Assembly (NCBI GenBank): GCA_964480705.1
Contig: CAYZPC010000009.1
Span: 1 to 40,955 of the forward strand
Length of the DNA: 40,955 bases
Direction: 5' to 3'
Source: VGJJ01 sp964480705
GTDB taxonomy: Archaea; Iainarchaeota; Iainarchaeia; Iainarchaeales; VGJJ01
Numbering within the stretch: the first letter of the stretch is position 1; every line of letters begins with the position of its first letter. Of the stretch, positions 8,103 through 15,905 are shown piece after piece. A program made the position numbers and the translations under genes. The notes under the pieces are model-generated. The model saw only the letters and a program-made list of their open reading frames with translations, did no database searches and was not told where the DNA came from.

Positions 8103-9629
8103 ATGCCCAAAGGTTTCTTCATCTCGTGCGCCATCGACTATCCCAATGCCAAGTTGCACATGGGTCACATTTATGAGAAAACCATCGCGGATGTGATTGC
8201 GCGCGTACATCGTTTGAATGGCGAAAATGTGTTGTTCACGGTGGGAAGTGATGAGCACGGGGAGAAAATTGGCGAGTCTGCCAAAAAGGCTAATCAAGAC
8301 CCCCAAGCGTTTGTGGATGAAATGTCGGGCGAATTCAAGAAACTCATGGATTTGTCTGGAATTTCGTATGACCGTTTTGTCCGCACCACCGATAAAGATC
8401 ACATTGTCGCCGCTCAGCATTTTTTTCAAGCATTGTGGGACGCGGATGATATCTACCCCGACTTGTATGAGGGTTGGTATTGCGTGAGCGATGAAACATT
8501 TTGGATGGAAAAAGACACGGTGGAAAAACTCGGGAAACGTTTCTGCCCAAACGAGCATTGCGGAAAAGAATTGAAGAAAGTCAAAGAAGAAAGTTATTTT
8601 TTCAAATGGTCTGCGTACCAAGAAAAATTAGAAGAATGGTATTCCGCACAATCCGCGAATGTTTTTCCTGAATTTAGAAAAAAAGAAATGGAAAACTTTT
8701 TGAAAAATGGTTTGCGCGATGTTTCCTTCTCTCGAAAATCCATCAAGTGGGGAATTCCCACGCCCATGAATCCCGAGCACACTATTTACGTTTGGTCTGA
8801 CGCGTTAGTAAATTATCTCACGGTCTGCGGCTACCCGGATAAAAAATTTGTTAATTTTTGGCCTGCGGATATTCATGTGATTGGAATGGACATCAATCGC
8901 TTTCATTCTTTATTGTGGCCTGCCATGTTAATGAGTGCCAAAATCCCTTTGCCTAAGCAAATTTTGGTTCATGGTTTTATTAATGATGAGAATGGAAACA
9001 AAATGTCCAAAAGTGTTGGGAACGTGGTTGATCCCTTGCTAGTCATTCCAAAATATGGTTTGGAAACCCTTCGGTATTATTTGCTGCGCGAAGCTCCTTT
9101 AGGAAATGACATTTCATTTTCAGAAAAAAATTTGGTGGAGCGCGCTAATTCCGAGCTCGCGGATAGTTTAGGAAACCTTATTTTCCGCGTGTTATCCATG
9201 ATGGAAAAATACACGAATGGGGTTGTTCCACCCGCATCGCTGAATGAAGAAGTTCTCTCCCGTGCGCGCGAAAATGCTCACGAAGCCTACCGCTTGTATT
9301 TATCTCACGACATTCAGAATGCGCTTATTCAAACCATGAAGGTTTCTGCTTTAGGAAACAAATTCATCGCCGACACGGAACCCTGGAAACTCATGAAAGA
9401 AGGAAAGCGTGCGGAAGTAGAGTCATTGCTCGCGACGGAAGTGGAAATTATTCGCGTGTTGAGCATTCTCCTCGCTCCCGTTTTGCCCCAAACGAGTGAA
9501 AAAATCTCCCAGCAGTTTGGTTTTGACAAACCTTCATTTGCTGCGCTGGGAAAAACCCCTTCTTTTGGTGGAAAGAAAACCGTGAAAGGAACCGTGCTGT
9601 TTCCCAAGTTTGAGTTGGAAAAGAAATAA
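8103..9629 (+). CDS. metG: Methionyl-tRNA synthetase, bacterial-type
   Basis: Charges tRNA-Met with methionine. The 508-residue class I enzyme has the HIGH variant HMGH at 19-22 and KMSKS at 300-304. Between them is the connective-peptide zinc region: CVSD followed by CPNEHC, where the second residue of the first knuckle pair is Asp rather than Cys. Signature blocks (GSDEHGEKI, YEGWYC, WGIPTP, YVWSDALVNYL, GMDINRFH) resemble the bacterial (Thermus/Bacillus-like) MetRS more than the typical longer archaeal form. The C-terminal tRNA-binding (EMAP/Trbp111) domain is absent. The start at 8103 is chosen because the protein begins there with the conserved first strand (KGFFISCAIDYPN). The upstream start at 8049 would add an unrelated leader. 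Confidence 0.93.
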   Translation: MPKGFFISCAIDYPNAKLHMGHIYEKTIADVIARVHRLNGENVLFTVGSDEHGEKIGESAKKANQDPQAFVDEMSGEFKKLMDLSGISYDRFVRTTDKDHIVAAQHFFQALWDADDIYPDLYEGWYCVSDETFWMEKDTVEKLGKRFCPNEHCGKELKKVKEESYFFKWSAYQEKLEEWYSAQSANVFPEFRKKEMENFLKNGLRDVSFSRKSIKWGIPTPMNPEHTIYVWSDALVNYLTVCGYPDKKFVNFWPADIHVIGMDINRFHSLLWPAMLMSAKIPLPKQILVHGFINDENGNKMSKSVGNVVDPLLVIPKYGLETLRYYLLREAPLGNDISFSEKNLVERANSELADSLGNLIFRVLSMMEKYTNGVVPPASLNEEVLSRARENAHEAYRLYLSHDIQNALIQTMKVSALGNKFIADTEPWKLMKEGKRAEVESLLATEVEIIRVLSILLAPVLPQTSEKISQQFGFDKPSFAALGKTPSFGGKKTVKGTVLFPKFELEKK

Positions 9630-9659
9630 TCCGCGCGCTAATTGTATTTGCGTGTTTAA

Positions 9660-11360
9660 TTAATTTTCATTCTTTCGCGCGGAAATAAACAACCATCCCG
9701 CAATCATTCCAAACACGAGCACGCTCATCCACCAGGGTGAATCCGGAATAGAATACGTTTGCGGTGCCTCTAATGAGGTGAATGTTTTGTATCCGGAGTT
9801 GTTGGCGATAATGGTTTCAGATAAATTAGGAGGATTGGGATCGGTATCAATGAATTTTTCTGCTGTCGCGTAAAGCGTGTATGTTTCTCCCGTGTTGAAT
9901 GCGCATGCTGTTCCGCTGCAAGGGTTTTGCAGGGTGAGGCGAACGGTTTCCATACTCGAACTGAAGCTAAAGTTTTGAGGGGCAAATCCTGGAACGAGTA
10001 CTCCTTTTGAATCGCGGATGATGAATGAAATCGTTCCGCTGGTGGTCAAATCCATTCGCTTATTCTCCACCACCACATCTGCTACAATGTCCGAATTCTG
10101 GTACACGTTGGGGAATTTGATGTCTCTCAGAATGAACACATCTCCGGCTGTTCCGGTGGGGGGTCCTGTATCAATACACATACAGAAGAGGTCACACGTC
10201 TGAGTGAGAATGGCACATCCTCCCGGAGATACGCCTGGTGTAGTGCACTGCGCTAAGGGTGTTCCGCACAATGAATCAACTGAAAACACAAAGCTATCGA
10301 AGTTTGTGGTGGTGGTGTTTTCGTTCCACGTTGATCCGCCGTTCGGAAAAACAAATGACCCTCTCCAATCTGCGGAAATGATGCGGTATTGTGCCCCGCC
10401 GACGAGGCCAAGTGTTTGCGTATCAATCGTATAGTTGGACGTGTGGTCGGGGTTTCCTACGTTAGTAATGGTGTTTAGTGCTCCGAGGGAGTTTACCGTT
10501 ACAGAATAATTGCTGATGAGTCCGCTTACTAAATTATTTTGCAACGCGCTCGTGTTTCCGAATTGTTTTACTGCAAGTGATGCTGGAATAATGGATCCCG
10601 TGTACACGCCGTTAGACATGTCAGTAATGGCTGCGCTGAATGCCGTGTAATCCGTAAGCGAGTCACAATCTCCCACTCCAACCGGGCATATGGCTGTGAC
10701 ATTAAATGTAGCAATGTTGGTGTATTGTGCGTCGCCTGCCTGCATGTTAGTGGTGACTACATTTATGGCACCCGATTGTCCTAGGGGAATGTTTGCAACC
10801 CCTCCTGTGAGAGTGGTTTGAACAATATCGTCTTGCGGGTTGACTCCTGTTCCGTTGTACGCGAGGCAAACCGTAAACTGATACGCGGGGTTTCCGCTTT
10901 GTTGTTCGGCGTGCGCATTAGTTTCGCTTGAAAGATGAAGAAATGGAACATACGTGAGGGCGCCTCCATTGAGTGCGTCACAATCATTGTCGCTCGTTGT
11001 TTGCACATCGAGGTTTCCGGGGAGATTATCATTCACTTTAATGAGTGTAGAATAATTCTGCGGAACAAAACCAGGGAGTTCCGCGTGCGCATTGGTGGGG
11101 GCGCTCAATCGGAGAATTTCAATTCCGCTTGCGGATGAATCAAGTGTCACTGATAATCCAATCGCAGGGTCACTGCATCCAATTCCAATGGTGTATCCGT
11201 TCGGAGAAGGATTGGGTTCCACGTGCGCGTTGGTGGCAGATGATAATCTCACGAGCGGGAGTCCAATGCCCGGTCCGCACGACAACGCTGCCCATGCGGG
11301 AGTTGAAAAAATAATGGTGATGAGGAGGAGCGTTAATAACAATCCGTGCAGGCGTTGCAT
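9660..11360 (-). CDS. Surface-anchored secreted protein with three NAH repeats
   Basis: A 566-residue exported protein. Residues 1-24 form a signal peptide ending in PAWA. About residues 541-558 are a C-terminal transmembrane anchor followed by a basic tail (SARKNEN). Three copies of a motif of the form L-S-x-x-T-N-A-H-x-E occur at about 40-48, 86-94 and 144-152. Each is followed by a short Tyr/Gly-rich strand (GYTIGIG, YSTLIKV, YQFTVCL), so they probably form similar small beta modules. The rest is Ser/Thr/Asn-rich and beta-like with many potential N-glycosylation sequons and several Cys. I believe similar NAH motifs recur in DPANN surface proteins (from memory). Binding partner unknown. TATA spacing indicates a leaderless message. 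Confidence 0.75.
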   Translation of the reverse strand: MQRLHGLLLTLLLITIIFSTPAWAALSCGPGIGLPLVRLSSATNAHVEPNPSPNGYTIGIGCSDPAIGLSVTLDSSASGIEILRLSAPTNAHAELPGFVPQNYSTLIKVNDNLPGNLDVQTTSDNDCDALNGGALTYVPFLHLSSETNAHAEQQSGNPAYQFTVCLAYNGTGVNPQDDIVQTTLTGGVANIPLGQSGAINVVTTNMQAGDAQYTNIATFNVTAICPVGVGDCDSLTDYTAFSAAITDMSNGVYTGSIIPASLAVKQFGNTSALQNNLVSGLISNYSVTVNSLGALNTITNVGNPDHTSNYTIDTQTLGLVGGAQYRIISADWRGSFVFPNGGSTWNENTTTTNFDSFVFSVDSLCGTPLAQCTTPGVSPGGCAILTQTCDLFCMCIDTGPPTGTAGDVFILRDIKFPNVYQNSDIVADVVVENKRMDLTTSGTISFIIRDSKGVLVPGFAPQNFSFSSSMETVRLTLQNPCSGTACAFNTGETYTLYATAEKFIDTDPNPPNLSETIIANNSGYKTFTSLEAPQTYSIPDSPWWMSVLVFGMIAGWLFISARKNEN

Positions 11361-11381
11361 GCACGCTACATTCGCTTATGG

Positions 11382-11389
11382 TTTATATA
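11382..11389 (-). promoter_or_regulatory. TATA box of the NAH-repeat surface protein
   Basis: TATATAAA on the minus strand lies 22-29 nt before the ATG (11360), a strong consensus TATA in leaderless position. No SD is present. Confidence 0.6.
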
Positions 11390-11471
11390 CTTCCGCCTTT
11401 TTTTTCAACGCTCGTTAGCGTGAATAGGTAAATTGGTTGGTAAAAATAGGTTTTTGAAAACGCGCCCAACC

Positions 11472-11876
11472 TTATGCGGTGGTCGTGCTGCGTTTTCTCA
11501 AAATCTTCAAATTGGTTCCGAAGCGTAAATATTCTACTTCGTCCCCGCTCGCAATGTCTTTCAAATCGGTGGGTTTGGGCACGTTGTGTGTTTCGTACGT
11601 TGCCACATCCATGATTTGGAGTTGTCCGCCCATGACGGCAACCACTTGCGCGTTTCCTCGGTCCACAATGGGGACTTCGGCGTCTCCGTGCACGGGGCCC
11701 ATGAGGTTTCGTTTTTGGTTATCAAAGAGTCCGGTTGCCGTAATTCGTGCTTTGGCCGCACCGTGCTTTCCGGGTTTTGATTTTTCAACCGTTTTAATTT
11801 GGCACACGAATCCGTCAATCATGACGTATCCGCCTTCGCGCAATTGTCCAACGTGGGTAAATTTGATTTCAGACAT
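11472..11876 (-). CDS. eif5A: Translation factor aIF5A
   Basis: Hypusine- or deoxyhypusine-containing factor that binds the ribosomal E site and relieves stalling at difficult peptides such as polyproline. The 134-residue protein has the N-terminal SH3-like domain with the modification loop SKPGKHG, where K37 is the lysine to be modified, and the C-terminal OB fold. Length and motifs are typical. AGGTGACT precedes the ATG by about 5 nt, and a TATA element (11922-11931) lies further upstream, so this gene has a short leader of about 25-30 nt. Confidence 0.96.
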   Translation of the reverse strand: MSEIKFTHVGQLREGGYVMIDGFVCQIKTVEKSKPGKHGAAKARITATGLFDNQKRNLMGPVHGDAEVPIVDRGNAQVVAVMGGQLQIMDVATYETHNVPKPTDLKDIASGDEVEYLRFGTNLKILRKRSTTTA

Positions 11877-11921
11877 TTTTAGTCACCTAAGCGTGTATAA
11901 CTAACTAGTTTGGTGGCGGAC

Positions 11922-11931
11922 GCTTTTTAAG
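11922..11931 (-). promoter_or_regulatory. TATA box of eif5A
   Basis: CTTAAAAAGC on the minus strand lies about 46-55 nt before the ATG, so transcription would start about 25 nt before it and leave room for the AGGTGA ribosome-binding site. Confidence 0.5.
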
Positions 11932-11992
11932 CGTACGCGTTTCCTCCCCTTTTGCCATGCTGCCGTTGCCTTTCTGTCGCGGGCCTCAACGC

Positions 11993-12000
11993 TTAATAAC
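11993..12000 (+). promoter_or_regulatory. TATA-like element upstream of the DUF2226 gene
   Basis: CTTAATAA lies 34-41 nt before the ATG at 12034. Transcription would start near 12020, leaving a short leader that contains GAGTGATGG as a ribosome-binding site. Confidence 0.4.
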
Positions 12001-12033
12001 GCCCTTGCCTTGTGAGGGTGGACGAGTGATGGT

Positions 12034-12531
12034 ATGAATCTCCCCTCCGGCGTGTCGCGAGTAATTGGAAAGAATGTCAAGTCGTTTGACCCGCGGAAGG
12101 ATTTGGATGATTTGGCGGCAGCTAATTTTACCGGTTACACGGTGGAAACCCTTTTTGGTGAGCATGGTATTGAAGAGTCCGCTCTCCTTTTCCGGCAAGG
12201 ACAAGGGTTGGGGGCCGTGTACGAGTATTATGGTTTGAAACAAACCCTGAATGGGGATGACGCGCTTGTTCATGTGGTGAATGCGTTTCAATCCGATTTG
12301 GGTGTAATGGATTTGGTTGATTTGTCCGTTCAGCAAATTGATTTGGTGGTGGCGTTTAATCCAAAAATAAAACTAACCAAGCCCGTGTTGAAGGGACAGT
12401 TTCGTGCACTCGCCAAGGATACCTTTGATGCGAGCTTGGGAAAACGCATTGGCCCCTCGAAAGATGCGGGAGAGGCGTCCAAAGAGTCGTTGTTCAAACG
12501 CTTTGGTTTAGCAGGCATTGAAGGACGATAG
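12034..12531 (+). CDS. DUF2226-like protein
   Basis: A 165-residue protein resembling archaeal DUF2226 (from memory of the family). It opens with LPSG, then has GYTVETLFGEHGIEESALLFRQG and GAVYEYYGL, a pattern in which an alpha/beta domain reports an 'output' strand, followed by ALVHVVNAF and a helical DLVDLSVQQIDLV segment. Its C-terminal 40 residues are basic and less ordered. Function is unknown. It heads a plus-strand set with a roadblock-like protein and a MinD ATPase, which suggests a signalling or positioning role (inference). Two long minus-strand ORFs across it are shadows. Confidence 0.65.
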   Translation: MNLPSGVSRVIGKNVKSFDPRKDLDDLAAANFTGYTVETLFGEHGIEESALLFRQGQGLGAVYEYYGLKQTLNGDDALVHVVNAFQSDLGVMDLVDLSVQQIDLVVAFNPKIKLTKPVLKGQFRALAKDTFDASLGKRIGPSKDAGEASKESLFKRFGLAGIEGR

Positions 12532-12575
12532 TTTTTATCCTCGTTTAACGTGTATGGAGTATTGCGTGATAAAAT

Positions 12576-13040
12576 ATGGTGATGGGAAAAGTCAAACGAT
12601 TGGTGCATAGCGTCACAAAGCGCGTGCTGGATGTGGAGGATAATCACACGCCGCAAGAGCAAATGAAATTGTTGAATACGTTTCTCGCGCGCCACAAGCT
12701 CGAATTGAACACGACTTCGATTCAAGAGCTTGTTCAATCCATGAAGAAGAAACACTTGGTGGATTCCATTTGCATTTGTTCTCCCAATGGAAGCATTGTC
12801 ATTTCCACCGATGAGAATGATTTTTCGGAAGCCATTATTGGTTCCGCGATGTTCAATTACATCAAAACCGAACTCCCTGAGAGTGAAACCATTCTCGTGA
12901 AGGATAAAGAGAATTGGTTCATGATTTTTCCCCACAATGGAAAAATTTACATTATCCGCGCCGCATCCGATTTAACGCGAGTGGAATTGCACGTGTTGGC
13001 GAAAGAAATAGAATCCTTCTTGAAAGCCCATGGGGATTAA
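12576..13040 (+). CDS. Roadblock/LC7-like protein (probable)
   Basis: A 154-residue protein. The N-terminal 50 residues are helical. Residues 65-152 run strand-strand-helix-strand-strand-helix: DSICICSPNGSIVISTD, AIIGSAMFNYIKTEL, ETILVKDKENWFMIFP, KIYIIRAASDL and HVLAKEIESFL. This is the order of the roadblock/longin-like fold that binds small GTPases or dimerises. The assignment rests on that pattern, not on a strict motif. The start is ATG 12576, with an in-frame ATG two codons later. It sits between the DUF2226-like gene and MinD. Confidence 0.55.
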   Translation: MVMGKVKRLVHSVTKRVLDVEDNHTPQEQMKLLNTFLARHKLELNTTSIQELVQSMKKKHLVDSICICSPNGSIVISTDENDFSEAIIGSAMFNYIKTELPESETILVKDKENWFMIFPHNGKIYIIRAASDLTRVELHVLAKEIESFLKAHGD

Positions 13041-13133
13041 CCCCCTGAGGAGCGTTTCCCGGCCATTCATCGGTGGCTTTAAATGCCTAAACCCCGTTAT
13101 GAGTGTATTCCGTAGGTTATTCGGTGTATCAGT

Positions 13134-13973
13134 ATGGGTCGAAGTATTGCAATCGTTTCAGGAAAGGGCGGCGTGGGAAAGACATCCATTTGCGCCAACC
13201 TCGGTATTGCTCTCGCACAACGTGGCGTTTCTGTTTGTTTAGTGGATGCCGACATTGCCATGGCCAATCTCTCATTATTGCTCGGAATGCAATCCTCTCC
13301 GATTACACTCCATGATGTGTTGCTCGGCGAAGCCGGAATCCAAGATGCTATTTACGATGGTCCCAATGGCTTGAAGTTTATTCCTTCTGGATTGAGTTTG
13401 GAAAATTATCGCCGCGTGGATGCGGATAGATTGGCAACCGTGATTAAAACGATTCAACCCAAGTTTGATTTTGTTTTATTGGACGGTCCTGCCGGAATTG
13501 AAAAATCGGTGCTTGCAACCATTGCGGCAACTGAGGAAAGTTTGCTCATTGCTACACCCGATTCTCCCTCCATTGCGGATGTGTTGAAAACAAAAATTGT
13601 TGCTCAGCGTTTAGGAAACAAACCATTAGGTGTTGTTTTGAACATGGTTCGTTTTGAAAAGGGAGAAATTGGAAAGGAAGAAGTTTCGCGCATGATGGAA
13701 CTTCCCGTGTACGCGGCCGTGCCGTATGATGATGAAATGAGACATTCATTCCAACGCGACAAAGCGGTTCCCGTGATGCTGCGCAACACGCAGGCTAAAT
13801 CTTCTATTGAAGTGCAGAAGCTCGCCGCGCGCTTAGCCGGTCTTCCCGTTCAATTCGATGAGAAAAAATCTTCGTCAGGCTTCTTAGGTTCTATTCTTGG
13901 TTTCTTTTCCCGCTTGTTTGGTGGTGGAAAGAAAACCGTTTCTGGAAAAGGAATGGAAGAAATGAAAGTGTAG
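13134..13973 (+). CDS. minD: MinD-like P-loop ATPase with membrane-targeting helix
   Basis: A ParA/MinD-family ATPase, 279 residues. The deviant Walker A with signature lysine, SGKGGVGKTS, is at 9-18; the switch region DADIAMANLS follows; LLDGPAG is the Walker B region. At the C-terminus (about 246-262) GFLGSILGFFSRLF forms an amphipathic helix flanked by basic residues, the element that anchors bacterial MinD to the membrane. No FtsZ-inhibitor MinC homologue is nearby. Archaeal MinD proteins are linked to polar positioning of surface machineries (family knowledge). A TATA-like GCTTTAAATGC lies about 50 nt upstream. Confidence 0.88.
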   Translation: MGRSIAIVSGKGGVGKTSICANLGIALAQRGVSVCLVDADIAMANLSLLLGMQSSPITLHDVLLGEAGIQDAIYDGPNGLKFIPSGLSLENYRRVDADRLATVIKTIQPKFDFVLLDGPAGIEKSVLATIAATEESLLIATPDSPSIADVLKTKIVAQRLGNKPLGVVLNMVRFEKGEIGKEEVSRMMELPVYAAVPYDDEMRHSFQRDKAVPVMLRNTQAKSSIEVQKLAARLAGLPVQFDEKKSSSGFLGSILGFFSRLFGGGKKTVSGKGMEEMKV

Positions 13974-14004
13974 TGAAATGTTTTACAATTAGGAGTTGAA
14001 AACC

Positions 14005-14238
14005 ATGACCAATACCCCCAATGCCTCGCGCCCCTTCGATTTGCTGAGTGACAGCATCGGAAAAAACGTTTTAGTTGAGCTGAAAGGCGGTTGGTCCTTT
14101 CGCGGCGTGTTGAAAGCATTCGATGTGCACATGAACATTGTCATGGAAAACGCCGAGAGTTGGGAAAACGGCCAGCCCAAAACAAAATACGGAAAAATTA
14201 TTCTGCGCGGCGATAATATTTTGCTAATTTCGCCGTAG
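14005..14238 (+). CDS. lsm: LSm/Sm-like archaeal RNA-binding protein
   Basis: A 77-residue Sm fold forming ring-shaped RNA-binding oligomers. The Sm1 motif (GKNVLVELKGGWSFRGVLKAFD, with VHMNIVMENA following) and the Sm2 motif (GKIILRGDNILLIS) are both clear. A TTG at 13996 extends the frame, but AGGAG (13991-13995) sits 9 nt before the ATG at 14005, which decides the start. It is 31 nt downstream of MinD and probably co-transcribed. Confidence 0.92.
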   Translation: MTNTPNASRPFDLLSDSIGKNVLVELKGGWSFRGVLKAFDVHMNIVMENAESWENGQPKTKYGKIILRGDNILLISP

Positions 14239-14243
14239 GGTGT

Positions 14244-14666
14244 ATGATGACGGACACAGTGAGTGGAATTCTCGGTTTTCTTCCGAAAAAAGTGGAGGAA
14301 GTGCCTTTGGCATTTTGGAACACTATCGGGCTCGGATTTTTTCTACTGTTTTCCTCATATTCATTTGATATTGCAGTTTTGCAAAGTAAAAATTTCGAAT
14401 ATGTTATTTTTTTGTCTATATTTCTTTCACTTGTGGTTACATTTTTTTTGATGTTAATTCTGGGCGCTTTCAAAATATTCATAGTCTTTTTTTTAAATCA
14501 TAAAAAAGGAATTACGCTGTATGATTTGTATGACTATGCTGCGTGGTCTACTGCTGGTTTTGCAATAATTAAATATTCTGCGAGAGTATCGCCACCAGAA
14601 ATAATTTGGGTTATTGGTTTAGTAATGTGGGCACTGGTGTTAAGGGCATTACTTTTCGATAATTAA
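14244..14666 (+). CDS. Hypothetical integral membrane protein, 140 aa
   Basis: About three to four transmembrane helices (near residues 24-44, 53-80, 97-110, 118-135) with a short charged loop NHKKGITLYDLYDY between the second and third. The layout recalls the compact Yip1 superfamily, but the match is only by helix pattern. It starts 5 nt after the LSm stop with a GGGTG site, so translation may be coupled. Its codons are more AT-rich than those of the genes before it, which is partly explained by Phe/Ile/Leu content. Confidence 0.6.
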   Translation: MMTDTVSGILGFLPKKVEEVPLAFWNTIGLGFFLLFSSYSFDIAVLQSKNFEYVIFLSIFLSLVVTFFLMLILGAFKIFIVFFLNHKKGITLYDLYDYAAWSTAGFAIIKYSARVSPPEIIWVIGLVMWALVLRALLFDN

Positions 14667-14677
14667 AAATGGTTTAA

Positions 14678-14749
14678 TGCGGATGCTGGGAGTCGAACCC
14701 AGCCCCCGAACTTGGAAGGCTCGGATACTAGCCGATATACGACATCCGC
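14678..14749 (-). tRNA. tRNA-Gly (anticodon TCC)
   Basis: A 72-nt cloverleaf on the minus strand. The acceptor GCGGATG/CATCCGC pairs fully, the anticodon loop CTTCCAA reads TCC, and the T arm is GCTGG-GTTCGAC-CCAGC-like. Discriminator A; CCA is not encoded. Confidence 0.93.
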
Positions 14750-14770
14750 ATTAATGACTAATTTTCCATC

Positions 14771-14789
14771 GAAGGGTTGAAAACCCTTC
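14771..14789. repeat. Perfect inverted repeat between two tRNA genes
   Basis: An 8-bp perfect stem GAAGGGTT/AACCCTTC with a GAA loop, in the 66-nt spacer between tRNA-Ala and tRNA-Gly. No T-run follows on the minus strand, so a processing or pausing element is as likely as a terminator. Confidence 0.5.
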
Positions 14790-14815
14790 TATATTCGCAG
14801 GCCGAAACCCGCGAG

Positions 14816-14887
14816 TGGACGCTGGGGGATTTGAACCCCCAACCTCTTCCATGCCATGGAAGCGCGCTACCGTTGCGCCAAGCGCCC
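14816..14887 (-). tRNA. tRNA-Ala (anticodon GGC)
   Basis: A 72-nt cloverleaf. The acceptor GGGCGCT/AGCGTCC contains the G3:U70 wobble pair that is the alanine identity element. The anticodon stem CTTCC/GGAAG encloses ATGGCAT, anticodon GGC. Discriminator A; no encoded CCA. A TATA-like CATTTAAAAAG lies about 50-60 nt upstream on the minus strand. Confidence 0.93.
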
Positions 14888-14965
14888 GATGGAAAGTCTC
14901 AAATGGCTCTTTCCTACTCAAATCGCCCTCAGAATCTTTTTAAATGGGCTTTTTTGGCGGTTGGT

Positions 14966-15895
14966 TTACTTTCCATTCGTGTCAATGAGGGCATTGTTTT
15001 GGTACACGAGGAATTCGAATTGGTCGAGGAGGGTGGTGTCATTCATGTTGATGTGGACAATTTCCCCATTCACGTTTCCATGAAAATGAGTCAGTGGGTC
15101 TTCGGGCGACATCGCCGGGTGTCTGAAATGAATGTGGGGGATTTTTTCTTCGCCTGGAAAAAGGGGTTGGTTTCGCGTGGAGGTTGGTTCGTTTAATCCT
15201 CCTGCGTTGGTGGTGAAATACAAAAATCCCGCGGTTTGTCCTTCAACAGGTCCGCTCGTGTAGCGAATCATTTTGTTGGATTGAAAATCAACCGGGTATT
15301 CTATTTTTTCATTAAACGATGCCACGAACGTATAATCCATCCACATCTTATCGAGTCGCTTCTCCTGATTGGTGTTAATTATATAATCTCCATTTTCGGG
15401 CGGTCCGGCAATGTAGGATGTTGAAAGTTGTTTGGCGGTGAAATTTCCAACAAGTGAAAAATGTCCCGCTCCCAAATAGTTTTCAAGTTCTCGAATGAAT
15501 TGCTTTCCCGTCAATGGTTCCGTGTGCTGTGGGTTTCGCGTCACTCGGAAAGCGGCTTGATAATCGTGCGCTTCCACGTAAATCTGATAAGGCGCGTAGC
15601 AGGGGAATGATAAAATGGTTCGGCGGAATTTTCGATTGTATGCAATGGGATCTTCATTTCTCCAATCTTTCAGCGTGGGCCGATAATAATATTTTCCATA
15701 GTGGATGAATCCTTCTCCGACTTGGTGGTTGTATTGGTGAAACACTCCCAACCCATGTCGCGAAGGAGTGGCGCCGGTGACAGCGTGAACTTGGTTGAGT
15801 TCGGCGTGTCCAATCAAAACATTTTGAACGCGTCCGCTGTAATATACCGGCACGCGCTGCGGGGAGATTACTTTCCAAGAGAGTGGGGCAGTCAT
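14966..15895 (-). CDS. Hypothetical His-rich protein, 309 aa
   Basis: Not recognised. It is soluble by composition, beta-rich and unusually rich in aromatic and His residues. Two His clusters stand out: one at about residues 29-67 (GHAELNQVH, RHGLGVFHQYNHQ, FIHYGKYYY) and one near the C-terminus (about 250-280: PHIHFRHP, LTHFHGN, VHIN). Paired His-x-His and His-x-x-His spacing could bind metal, but no known enzyme motif is seen. There is no signal peptide. It starts 11 nt after the coiled-coil gene stops, with AAGGA as SD, so the two form an operon. Confidence 0.65.
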   Translation of the reverse strand: MTAPLSWKVISPQRVPVYYSGRVQNVLIGHAELNQVHAVTGATPSRHGLGVFHQYNHQVGEGFIHYGKYYYRPTLKDWRNEDPIAYNRKFRRTILSFPCYAPYQIYVEAHDYQAAFRVTRNPQHTEPLTGKQFIRELENYLGAGHFSLVGNFTAKQLSTSYIAGPPENGDYIINTNQEKRLDKMWMDYTFVASFNEKIEYPVDFQSNKMIRYTSGPVEGQTAGFLYFTTNAGGLNEPTSTRNQPLFPGEEKIPHIHFRHPAMSPEDPLTHFHGNVNGEIVHINMNDTTLLDQFEFLVYQNNALIDTNGK

Positions 15896-15905
15896 GCTGT
15901 TTCCT

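Noticed and set aside
12330..12935. 201-aa minus-strand ORF
   Set aside because: It overlaps the DUF2226-like and roadblock-like genes head-on, has no family signature and its sequence reads as a complement shadow; the plus-strand genes have better starts and context.
14777..15196. 139-aa plus-strand ORF
   Set aside because: It runs across the tRNA-Ala gene and the end of the His-rich gene on the other strand.
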